Shown here one piece after another: positions 52,318-62,014 of a stretch of DNA of 64,000 nucleotides. The position numbers were made by a program, and so were the translations under genes. Every line of letters starts with the position of its first letter. The first letter of the stretch is position 1. Source of the DNA: Chitinophaga sp. E66 (GTDB lineage: Bacteria; Bacteroidota; Bacteroidia; Chitinophagales; Chitinophagaceae); NCBI GenBank assembly GCA_019285755.1, contig CP079103.1:4807001-4871000 (forward strand). The letters run 5' to 3'. The notes beneath the pieces are model-generated. The model saw nothing but the letters and a program-made list of their open reading frames with translations. It made no database searches and was not told the DNA's origin.

Positions 52318-53399
52318 TTACTTCGCCGTCTCCCGGAGTATCTTCAACAGCTCCGGCGTCATGGACCCGAAGATGGAAACGCCCGCCGCGCCGTTATCGA
52401 TCGCGAGGCGGATGCCTTTGCGGATGTCTTCATGATTGCCGTTGAAATCCGGCAGGTAAAGCCCCGCATATAAAGGGAACTTCCCGTTCAGGGCCTGCAC
52501 GCCTTCCGCTACCGCATCGCCGATCCATTGCACGCCTTCTCTGTAGAACCCGTGATAGATCATAGGGCACACAGCATCCAGCGGCCAGTTCACCCAGTCT
52601 TGCCGGACGATCCGCTTTGCAATTTCCGGCGTAGGAAATACCGCCGCAGTGATGGGTTTTTCTTCTTCGCATGGGCTACGTCCGACAGATTGCGGACGAT
52701 GTTCGTTATACTGTCGTACCGGAACTTGCGCCATGAAGGGCTTTGGTCCGGATGCTCCATCTCCAAAGGATCTTTTCCGTACTTAGCAGCATACTTATCG
52801 CGGCATGTTTTGCAGTAACAGAAATCATATTCCGGCAACTCCCTCGACTGGTCGATTTTATAATTTGACCAGAGATTGACGGGGAGTATGACGTCCACGA
52901 AGCGGACATAATCCAGGTGCAGGCCGTCCACGTAGTCTTTGGCTACCTGCTCTTCCGCTTTGGATTTGAGATATTGTAAAGTCCCGGGTTGATTGGGGCA
53001 CAGGAAACGATAGTAACCCACATACGGCGGTTTATCCGCACAGGACTCGCCCTTCCGGTTCACTGAAAATAGTTCCGGGTGCTTCTCGCGTAGTTCCTTC
53101 TCATTGCGGTTCATCGTCCAGAACCAACGGTGCGCTTCCATGCCCGCGGCTTTCGCGGCCCTGAAATGGCGCTCGCTGTCTTCCTCGAAATAAACCACCC
53201 CGATGCCCGCGGCGCTGTTCCGCGTAGCGTTGCTTCAGTTCCGCGTCGGTATCCTTTTCGCTGGGGTTGATCCAGATACGGTGGCGTACCGGCCCTGCGG
53301 GACTTTTCCGCTCCTCGTTACTGCCTGCCATAGAAAGCCGGGGCTCCATGAGCGCCAGGCTTCCCAGCCCGAGCGACTTCAAAAATGACGTTTATTCAT
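52318..53399 (-). CDS. GH10-like TIM-barrel hydrolase (GHL10 type)
   Basis: About 361 residues. The corrected start MNKRHFLKSLGLGSLALMEP is a signal (one T lost near 53383). The rest is a TIM-barrel of the GHL10/family-10-like kind: GIGVVYFEEDSERHFRAAKA, HRWFWTMNRNEKELREKHPE, QYLKSKAEEQVAKDYVDGLH, the strand GLHLDYVRFVD, a cysteine-rich insert DFCYCKTCRDKY, and VCPMIYHGFYREGVQWIG. Breaks near 53215 and 52665. The start overlaps the stop of the CBM9 gene by 8 bp, so translation is probably coupled. Acts presumably on the polymer handled by the neighbouring SusCD system. Confidence 0.78.
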
Positions 53400-54460
53400 A
53401 CCGGGTGATTTTTCCTTCATGATCGATGATGATTGTTCTTTTCCCTTGCTTTAGCACGGCGGAGAACTGGCGGGTGGTGGATTCCATGTCCACATCAAAC
53501 CCCTCCTTCCCTATCTGCAATATTTCCAGGCTGGCAGCATATTTCCCGCTCTTGCGGCGGTACTGTTGCTGCCGGTAATATATCTCCCAAAGATAGCGTT
53601 CCGCATCCACCCAGGCCGGCGCTGTATACGCAGCGCTTTCCCCGGCCCGCTGCTGCGAGAACTGCAGGTATCCCCAGCGCTCGGGGGCGTGCATGTCCAC
53701 GATCCCCTGGGGCGACCAAACCCAGTTAAATTCCGGCGTGCCCACCCGCTTGCGGTAACCGCCGTCTTTCACATCATGCAGCCACTGCACCCGCGAGAAG
53801 TTCACGCGCCAGGTGTCCCCGTTGCGGGGCGTGGAGCGCGTATGATAGGGCGCAAGCGAACGGAATGGGATGGCCATTTCCACCGTCCAGGCGGTGTCGG
53901 TATCGCTGGGATCGTTCAGGGTGCCTTTACATGCACCGCGGTTTGCAGCCCCTGCACGTCCCAATGGAGCATGGCCCTGCCGCCGGAGCGGTAGGCACGG
54001 GGCATAAAGAGGTCCATCACGGTATTGAGCGCATTCACTTCTATTTCGAAGTATTCGTGCGCACTGCCGTCCGGGTCCAGGAACATTTCGAAGTCGTTAT
54101 CGATGTAAATGATGGTATCCCGCTGCCGGAGGGTTCCCCAGACATGCGGTTCCTCCAGTTCGGCAAACACATAGAGGTAATCATCGTCCCACAGCATTTT
54201 GGTACGGGTACGATAAGCGGGCGAAGGCTTCTTCGCGCCTTCGATATCGATGAAATCAGCCGTCCATGACACCTTCCGCCATGCTTCTTCCGAATCGTGG
54301 CCGTCGATCTTCATGGGTGCATAAGTACGTTGACAAACATAGTGGCGGGGCATTTCATTGAATACCCGCTGTTGTTCACTGTTCTGTTGTGCGTTCACTG
54401 TTGCGGAGGCTGTCATCCATCCCCGGTTATAACTAAAAAGAGGTTTCTGATTCTCAGCAT
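53392..54460 (-). CDS. CBM9-like carbohydrate-binding protein
   Basis: About 356 residues. The corrected start at 54460 (MLRIRNLFLVITGG, one G lost near 54425) gives a signal peptide ending near VNAQQ. The body matches family 9 carbohydrate-binding modules: YAPMKIDGHDSEEAWRKVSW, TKMLWDDDYLYVFAELEEPH, DNDFEMFLDPDGSAHEYFEI, EMAIPFRSLAP, WRVNFSRVQW, WVWSPQGIVDMHAPERWGYL. A second break is near 53930. A C-terminal extension of about 80 residues ends KRTIIIDHEGKITRY. Overlaps the hydrolase gene downstream; together with the SusCD operon it looks like a small glycan-use locus. Confidence 0.85.
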
Positions 54461-54538
54461 TATGGTTAAATATAAGTATTGCGCCGGGAAGGGGAATTAT
54501 CCGGCGGACATACGGCCGATTTCATATACCGGCGGCAT

Positions 54539-54567
54539 AAAAAAAGCCCCGGCATGGCGCCGGGGCT
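54539..54567 (-). terminator. terminator after the second SusD gene
   Basis: GCCCCGGC / GCCGGGGC with loop ATGGC; the minus strand ends in seven T. It closes the SusCD operon before the CBM9 gene. Confidence 0.9.
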
Positions 54568-54599
54568 GTGTACAAAAAGAGTAGCAACTAACGGGTTTA

Positions 54600-56177
54600 T
54601 CAATAATTCGGATTCTGTTTCAGGTTTTTATTCACGTCGATTTCTTTCTGCGGAACGGGCCACACATAGTTCTTCGAAGCATCGAACACGCGGTTTTCCA
54701 CTTCCACATTCGGTCCGGTGAGGGTTACTTTGCCGGTAACGGGATCCACGGAGCCGGTGCGCATACCGTACAGTTTTCCGTTCTGTACCTGCGGAGCGAT
54801 TTTCCAGCGCTTCACGTCGTACCAGCGCAGTCCTTCCAGCGCCAGTTCCACCCTTCTCTCACGGCGTACCAGTTCGCGCATTTTAGCCTGACCGGCGTAT
54901 ACCGCGCGATCGGTAACAGGAAGACCGGCGCGCTTGCGCACTTCGTCGATCGCGTCATACACGGTGTTATCGATCACTCCTTTTTCGATCATGGCTTCCG
55001 CATAAGTCAGCAATACTTCAGAGTAACGGATGAGGATCACGTTCATACCCGAGTTCCACATATTGGCATAATCGCTGAGGTCTGCCGTCCATTTTTGTAC
55101 AGGTAACCGGTTTTGGAGTTGTTGTCGCCCAGGTAGTAATCGGGCGATTCCGCATCCATGGGATCATAGATCTTGCCGTTGTACAACTGGCCGGGCGTCA
55201 CGATGCTGGCTTTCAGGCGCGGGTCCCTGTTCTCGTAAGGGTTGTTAGCGTCATAGCCGGAAGTAGGATCGGTAATGGGCTTGCCGGTGATCGTTTCATA
55301 TGTATCCACGAGCGACTGAGTCGGCACAATAGAGCCCCATCCGCCAAAACCGTTGGAAGGCATGATGCCGATTACGGTGTTCGGAACGATGTTCTCCATG
55401 TATTGCACATCGAGGACCACTTCAGTGTTGTTTTCGTTTTTGATGCGGAAGAGGTCTCCGTAGCTGTCAAACAGTTTGTAGCCCAGGCCCATTACGGCGC
55501 GGCTGTCTGCGATGGCGTCGTCCCATTTCTCCATGTAGAGATTGAGGCGGGCGCGGAGCGAGAGGGCTGCGCCACGGGTGATGCGGCCGATGTCGTTACC
55601 GGTATACTTCACATCCAGCTGCGGCGCGATGGCCGCCAGTTCGTCGAGGACAAACTGACGGACCTCCGCGATGGGGTTTGTTTGATTGTGTTAGCCTCCT
55701 CCATGGTAACGGTTTTGGTTACCAGGGGAACGTTGCCGTATAGTTGTGTCAGCGTAAAGTATTGGTATGCGCGCAGGAATCGGGCCTCTGCTTTCATCCG
55801 GTCTTTCTTCGCCTGATCCATGTTCGCTTTATCTGCGTTCTCCAGGAAGGCGTTGCATTTCTGGATGGTGGTATAGCTCCAGCGGTTGGCGGCGTCTACG
55901 TCGGAAGCCGTGATAGAGCCGTTGCCGAAGCTGGTATAACCTTCCCAGGGCCATTGGTTGTAGCCGTTGTCGGTCGCGCAATCCAGGTAAATAACGTTGT
56001 AAACGTCTTCCCAACCTTTGTAGCAACCATTCAGCGCGGCCACCAGGTCTGCCTCGTTTTCCAGATATTATCGTTGTTATATGCATCCATCGGATCACGG
56101 TCGAGGAAGTCTTTGTTACAGGCAGTAAAGAAGCTGCCCGCCGCGATCGCTGTTAATATGATGAAGTTTCTTTTCAT
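54600..56177 (-). CDS. SusD/RagB-family nutrient-binding lipoprotein
   Basis: About 527 residues. Lipoprotein signal MKRNFIILTAIAAGSFFTAC with the lipobox cysteine before NKDFLDRDPMDAY. SusD hallmarks: FLRAYQYFTLTQLYGNVPLV, RGAALSLRARLNLYMEKWDD, IRYSEVLLTYAEAMIEKG, ERRVELALEGLRWYDVKRWK and the end YVWPVPQKEIDVNKNLKQNP. Breaks near 56060, 55680 and 55085. Starts 27 bp after the SusC stop. Substrate is not clear from sequence; neighbouring CBM9, GH10-like and GH78 genes suggest a plant or bacterial heteroglycan. Confidence 0.93.
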
Positions 56178-56204
56178 TGTTCAGTTTTTTAAGTGATACC
56201 AACC

Positions 56205-59200
56205 TTAGAATGTTACGTTCAGACCTACTGTGTTCACCTTTACCTGCGGGTAGTAGTAGATGGAGCTGGTGCTAGGCGCTTCCGGATCGATCCAGTCGTA
56301 GAGGCCGGTGAACGTGAGGAGATTCTGGCCGCTGTAGAACAGGCGGGCACGTTTGATGCCTACACGGTCGAGCCATGCTTTCGGCAGGGTATAACCCACC
56401 TGCAGGTTTTTCAGGCGCAGGTAGGAAGCGTCGTCTACCCAGAAGGAAGACGGCATGCTGGCCTGGTCGTTCTGCTTCCAGCCAAAGAGCACGCGGGGCA
56501 GCGATGCGCCGGGGTTCTCGGGCGTCCAGCTGTCCAGCATCGCGGATGTGGGCTTGCCGGTGGAAGTGCTCACGTTACCGACCTTACCCTGGTCGATGTA
56601 AGTTTTACACCTGCCGCACCTTGTAAGAACAGGGTAACGTCGATGTTCTTCCAGGAACCGTTCAGCGTGAGGCCGTAGGTCATCTTCGGATAATAGTTGC
56701 CGATGTAGGTCTTGTCTTTGGTATCGATCACATTGTCGCCGTTGAGATCTCTATACTTGATATCGCCGGGCGCGGTGTTGGCGTTTTGTTTGGCATGCGC
56801 CGCTACTTCTTCCTTAGACTGGAAGAGGCCTTCGGCGATGTAACCCCACAGTGCGTTGATCGGCAGGCCTTCCTGACGGATGGTGTAACCGCTCGGGCCG
56901 GGGAGATGAATTTCTCGATCTTGTTTTTAATAAAGATGCGTTCGCCGCTACGCCGTAAGTGAAGTCGCCTTTGGAATCATTATATCCCGCGGTGAATTCC
57001 CAGCCTTTGTTGCTCACGATACCGGCGTTCTGCGTGGGCGGGTTCAGACCATATACCGCGCCAACGGGCACTTCAATGAGGATGTTGCGGGTTCTTTTGT
57101 TGAACCAGTCTGCCGTCAGGGTTACTTTGCCCTGCAGGAAGGATGCGTCCAGCCCGAAGTTGGTCTCAGCGGTAGTTTCCCAGAGGATGTCGGCATTATA
57201 ACCGTTCACCAGCGATACGCCTGGCGCCACGATGGGGCTCAGGCCGCCGAAGGTGTAATCCTGGTTGGTGTAATACATCGGCAGGTAGCGGTAATAAGGG
57301 GACGACGGGTAATTTAAGTCGTCGCTCATCGTCTGGTTGCCCAGCTCACCCCAGGAAGCGCGGAGCTTCAGGGTGTTGACGATGTCTTTAACCGGTGCGA
57401 AGAAGTTCTCGCGGTCTACATTCCAGCCTGCGGAGAAGGAAGGGAACGTGCCCCAGCGGTTATCCGGGCGGAAGCGGCTGGAACCGTCGCGGCGGATGTT
57501 GGCTTCGAAAAGGTATTTGCCGTCGTAGTCGTAGTTGATACGGCCGAAGAAGGATTGCAGGGCGCCTTCGTAGGCGTAGCCGTTTGCGCGCTGGCCATCG
57601 GCAGAACCGAGGTTCACCTGGTCCAGCACATTGTTCAGCAGGTTTTTACGGAACCCTTCGTTCCAGGTGTATTTGGTGTACTCCTGGAAGTAGCCGGCGA
57701 GGGCTTTCAGGTTATGCTTTCCGAAAGAAGTGCCGTATTCCAGCAGGTCCTGGTGCGTAACCACCATATTGGTCGTCTGACCGTCGGTTACGCTCGTGGG
57801 GCCCTGGTACATGCTCTTGGTGCCGTCTGCGTTGTAATATTGAATTTCGGAAACGAATGCTTTCGTTTGCCCGAAGCGCTGGGTGATCGCCAGCGAGGGG
57901 CGGAAGTGCAGTCCTTTACGATCTCCAGGTCGGCGGAGATGTTACCGAACAGGTCGGAGTAATCTTCGTTGCGGAGGCTCGGAGATTCCAGCCATGCCGC
58001 GGGGCTGCCGTCGGAGATGTAGCCATAATGACCGTTGGCCTGCTTGTAAGGCACCATCGGCGAAATACGGTTGAACTGACGAACGATCTGGGTGAAGGCC
58101 GGTACATCGGGGTAGCTCGACTGCGGCTCTTCCATGCGGCTCAGTGTGTATGCCAGGTTACCGCTCAGGGTGAGGCGGCTATTGATCTGCTGCTGAATGT
58201 TGAAACGGGTGGTATATCTTTTGGAATTGGTCTTTTCCATCAAACCGTCCTGATCGAACATACCGAGCGAGAAGGCGTATTGGCTTTTGTCCGTACCGCC
58301 GGTTACGCCCAGGTAATAGTTCTGTTGCAATCCGCTGCCCTGGTAAGCGATGTCCAGCCAGTCCGTATTGGGGTATTTATAAGGATCGGAGCCGTCACGG
58401 AATTTGTTGATCTCTTCCTGGGTATAACGGGCAGCGCCGCCTTCGTTTACACGCGCCTGGTTGTAAAGGGTGGCCGCCTGCCAGGAGGGCAGGAAGTCTG
58501 GCAGGGCGGTAGCGCTCTGTTTACCTACATAGGTATTGAAAACTACCTGTGCGGCGCCTTTCTTACCTTTCTTGGTGGTGATGAGGATCACGCCGTTGGC
58601 TGCGCGGGAACCGTAGATAGCCGCGGAGGCCGCGTCTTTCAATACGGAAACGGTTTCGATATCGTCGGGGTTCACATTGTTCATGGAGGAGATCACACCG
58701 TCTACCACCACCATGGCGTTGGCGTTGTTCATGGTACCGATACCGCGCACGCGGATGGTACCGCCGTCTTTACCGGGCTGGCCGCTGCTGGCAGCCGTAA
58801 CGGCCACACCGGCCATGGTACCCTGGAGGGCGTTGGCCACGCTGGTCACCGGGCGGTCGGCCAGTTGTTTGGAGCTGACGGAAGCTACGGAACCGTGAGG
58901 TTCACTTTCTTCTGGGTGCCGTAACCCACTACAACTACGGCTTCCAGGTCGGATTGCTTTATTTTCAGCACCACGTTCATGTTCTCCGAAACTGGCAGTT
59001 CCACCGTTTCGAAGCCCATGAGGGAAATCACCAGCACATTGCCGGTTTCCGCTTCCAGCTGGAAGTTGCCTTCCCCGTCTGTCAGCGCCCCACGCTGGGT
59101 ACCTTTGATCTGCACGCTGGCGGCGGGCAGCGGCTGCCCTTTCTCGTCGGTTACCTTACCGCGCACCTTAACCGCCGGCTGTGCGGCAGGGAGGTCGAAT

Positions 59201-59506
59201 CGGGGAATGGAAAGCGTCTTATCCTTCACGATCACCATATCGTCCAGCAGGGTGTATACCAACGGCTGATTCCGGAAGCAGGCTTCCAGCACATCGGCGA
59301 TGGAACGGTTCTTCAGGGAAACCGTCACGGGCGCGGCCTTTTCCAGTTGTTTGGCCGTGTACACGAACGAATATCCGGTTTGCCGCTTGATCTCCCGGAA
59401 CACCTTTTCCAGGGAGCGTTTTCTCTGATATGGTCACCTGCTGGCTGAGCGTTTTGGCGCTCACGCACATGCAGGCAGACAATAAGAGTAGCGCGGTGAG
59501 TTTCAT
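56205..59506 (-). CDS. SusC-family TonB-dependent outer-membrane transporter with STN domain
   Basis: About 1100 residues. Signal MKLTALLLLSACMCVSAKTL (ATG 59506; the preceding LRI matches the first SusC, so a longer start is possible). STN domain FREIKRQTGYSFVYTAKQLE, carboxypeptidase-like domain VRGKVTDEKGQPLPAASVQI, plug with VVGYGTQKKVNLT and [20 protein letters not shown], barrel ending YYYPQVKVNTVGLNVTF. Breaks near 59420, 58895, 57915, 56910 and 56600. The FecR gene lies 179 bp upstream, so the STN domain should signal to it. Confidence 0.93.
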
Positions 59507-59560
59507 GATCCGCAATTTTTGTTAATGCCTTCTGGCAGGAAGGCACAAAGGAGCTTTAAA

Positions 59561-59575
59561 TGCATAGATTTGCAT
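59561..59575. repeat. 15-bp motif shared by both SusC leaders (copy 2)
   Basis: Minus strand ATGCAAATCTATGCA, identical to 8583-8597. Here its ATG is 69 bp, exactly 23 codons, ahead of the preferred SusC start, in frame but with a TAA between. Confidence 0.6.
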
Positions 59576-59693
59576 AGTTTGAGTGATTCAATAAACTTTC
59601 TATCAGAACTGACTGTTTTTAGCGCTCAGACCTTCAGCGCCCTGCGGACCAGGCAGGGCGTTTTCTTTGTCCGGCGCCACGATACGTGGTGAC

Positions 59694-60858
59694 TTACTTC
59701 ATAACGATTACTTTTTTGCCTTCTATTTTAAATGTGACTTTTCCTGTGAGCTCCAGTGCCTTCAGCACATCAGAGAGTTTCTTGCTGCGGGGAGGTCGAG
59801 GTAGAAGCGGTCGTCTACCTGTGCGATATCCCCTATTTCCACATCGTACCAGCGCGAGAGGTGATGCATCACCCGGCTGATATTTTCCCCTTCAAACACA
59901 AAGCGGCCATTCTTCCAGCCCATTACTTCGCCGAGGTTGACGTTGCGTACCACGTCCAGTTTGCCATTTCCGGCATGCGCCTGCTCTCCAGGGGCGATGG
60001 TTCGCGCGCCGGAGGCGTTGGATACCTTGACCTTCCCTTCCAGCAAAGTGGTGCGCACGCCGCCTTCTTCAGGATAGGCGTTTACGTTGAAATGCGTGCC
60101 GAGCACAGCGATGTCTGTCCCGTTGGCTTTGACGGTGAAGGGTTTCTTCTCGTCTTTCGCCACTTCGAGATACACTTCGCCGGTGATGCTGATGGCGCGG
60201 GTATTTTCCACAAAAGCAGTGGGGAAGGTGATGGAGGATGCGGAATTGAGCCAGGCTTTAGTGCCGTCCGGCAGGGTAAGGCGGTATTGTCCGCCGCGGG
60301 GGTAGACATGGTATTGTATAGCACCTCTCCTTGCGGAGCGCCTTCGCCGTCGTCGTACACGAGCTGGCCGTTGGCTAATTTATTGATGCTGGAACCGCCC
60401 TGCTGTGCCAGCAGTCCGTCTGCGACACTATCCAGTACGATGCGCTGCCCGTTGGAAAGGGTGAGCACCGCTTTCTCGCCACCGGGCATGGCGTCTTCTT
60501 TCGTTTCATTTTCAACCTGCGAAACGGATGGAGCACCGGTCTTCGTTCCCTGCCATATCCCCAGGCCGGCGAGCAACAGTACGGCTGCTGCGGCGGCGGG
60601 TTTCCACCATGCGAAGCGGTTACGCGTACGGTCGGCCGCTTCGGAAAGTTGTGTGTATACACGGTCCATCGCCGCAACCCCGGCTTCCCTTTCGGCTGCG
60701 GCCGGCTCGTAATGGAGCCAGGCTTCTTCCAGGACAGACTGCAATGCAGCGTCGGAAGCGGACCGGTCTACCCAGTCGGCCAACTCCTGCCGTTCCTCTG
60801 GGGAACAGGCGCCCTGAACAAAGCGGTTGACGAGATATTGGATCCTTGCGTTAGACAT
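59694..60858 (-). CDS. FecR-family anti-sigma factor
   Basis: About 389 residues: N-terminal domain YLVNRFVQGACSPEERQELA, one membrane helix AAAAAVLLLAGLGIWQG, FecR domain (LTLSNGQRIVLDSVADGLLA, DIAVLGTHFNVNAYPEEGGV, IAPGEQAHAG) and a DUF4974-like end VMHHLSRWYDVEIGD with KLSDVLKALELTG and VIVMK. Breaks near 60305, 60225 and 59785. It follows the sigma gene by 98 bp and precedes SusC, the classic order sigma-FecR-SusC-SusD for substrate-induced expression. Confidence 0.92.
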
Positions 60859-60955
60859 ATGGTTGAGAATTAAGATAACGTGAGCCCGCCCGTAGCGTTG
60901 CTACAGATAAAGACAACCCGTAAAAGGGATAGGCATAGTCTGCCCGAAAAAAAAT

Positions 60956-61541
60956 TTAACAAAAAGGAAACACCAGGCAGGGAAGCAGGAGTATTTCGAG
61001 AGAATGGGGATGCTGGCTGAGCGACTCGCGGAGGGTGCGGAGCGCCTGGATCATATGGTTTTTCACCGTTCCGGTAGTGATTTGCAGTCTTTTAGCTATT
61101 TCTTCATGCTTGACGCCCTCTTCGCGGCTGAGGAGGTAAATGGCCTTTTGACGGGGCGGCAGCTGCTGGATGGCCCGGTGAAGGATCTCTTTCGTCTCTT
61201 TGAGGGCGATGTGGGATTGGGGGTACTGTGGGCGGGAGACTCGCCGGTGTGCATCTCCTTGCGCATCACTTCTTCCTGGCCATTTTCCGGAAACCGTTGA
61301 TGGCGTGATTTTGTGCCATGCGGAACAGGTAGCTGCCGAACGATTCCACATGCCGGAGGGCCTGTCTGTCTTTCCAGAGCTTGAGGAATACGTCCTGCAC
61401 CACGTCTTCCGCCGTGTCCGGCGAACCGGTCAGCTTGCTGATAAATCCGTAGAGCTTGAATTTATAGGCATGGAAAAGATGGGTAAAAGCCAGTTCATCC
61501 CCATCTGCAGCCATGTGCAGCCAATCTCTCTCGTATTGCAT
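60956..61541 (-). CDS. ECF RNA polymerase sigma factor
   Basis: About 195 residues. Region 2: GFISKLTGSPDTAEDVVQDV, FLKLWKDRQ, SYLFRMAQNHAINGFRKMAR; region 4: LHRAIQQLPPRQKAIYLLSR, HEEIAKRLQITTGTVKNHMI. The end after region 4 (HSLEILLLPCLVFPFC) is hydrophobic, a common tail in this group. One break near 61275. The ATG at 61541 (MQYERDW) is preferred; the frame runs to a TTG at 61586. It should activate the SusCD operon downstream under FecR control. Confidence 0.9.
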
Positions 61542-61806
61542 TGACGTAGACAACGTGTGTAAACCCCTTAAAGTTGGTGACGACAAATTTATCGAGATTT
61601 CAAGAATTGCCGTTGAACTTTTTCAGCCCTGTTTGCATAAATACCTTCCTGAAAATCAGTCTATAACTACAAAACGACGCATTTCATGACATTTCTCCCT
61701 TCATGCCATGACAAACTTCTTCCCTTCCCATTTTACCATTCCGCGTCCAAAACTACTTCCCTGCTACCCCGAAAAACCATCGAAGTATGTCACAGGATTG
61801 TCCAGT

Positions 61807-61908
61807 GACCTATCTATGACCTATCTATGTCCTATCTATGACCTATCTATGTCCTATCCTAATAAAGGGATAGGACAGAGGTAGGTCATATATAGGGTGA
61901 TGATATAG
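61807..61908. repeat. palindromic array of 11-bp units (array B)
   Basis: Four 11-bp units, GACCTATCTAT (three times) and GTCCTATCTAT, at 61807-61850, a partial fifth GTCCTATCC, an AT loop TAATAAAG (61860-61867), then the reverse-oriented GGATAGGAC and degenerate units (AGAGGTAGGTC, ATATATAGGGT). Same plan as array A but unrelated sequence. From 61587 to 61806 no other signal was seen. Confidence 0.75.
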
Positions 61909-61956
61909 TTGTTAGGCCCGTCGCGGGAAAAGGTTGGTACCTGGATGATAAAGGAA

Positions 61957-61979
61957 GGCGCCCCCTGCCCAGGGACGCC
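61957..61979 (-). terminator. likely terminator after the rhamnosidase gene
   Basis: Minus strand GGCGTCCCTG / CAGGGGGCGCC with a short loop, followed by TTCCTTTAT. Lies 36 bp past the stop at 62015. Confidence 0.55.
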
Positions 61980-62014
61980 CTCTATTCTCTACAGGCTGTC
62001 AGATCTGAAATACC

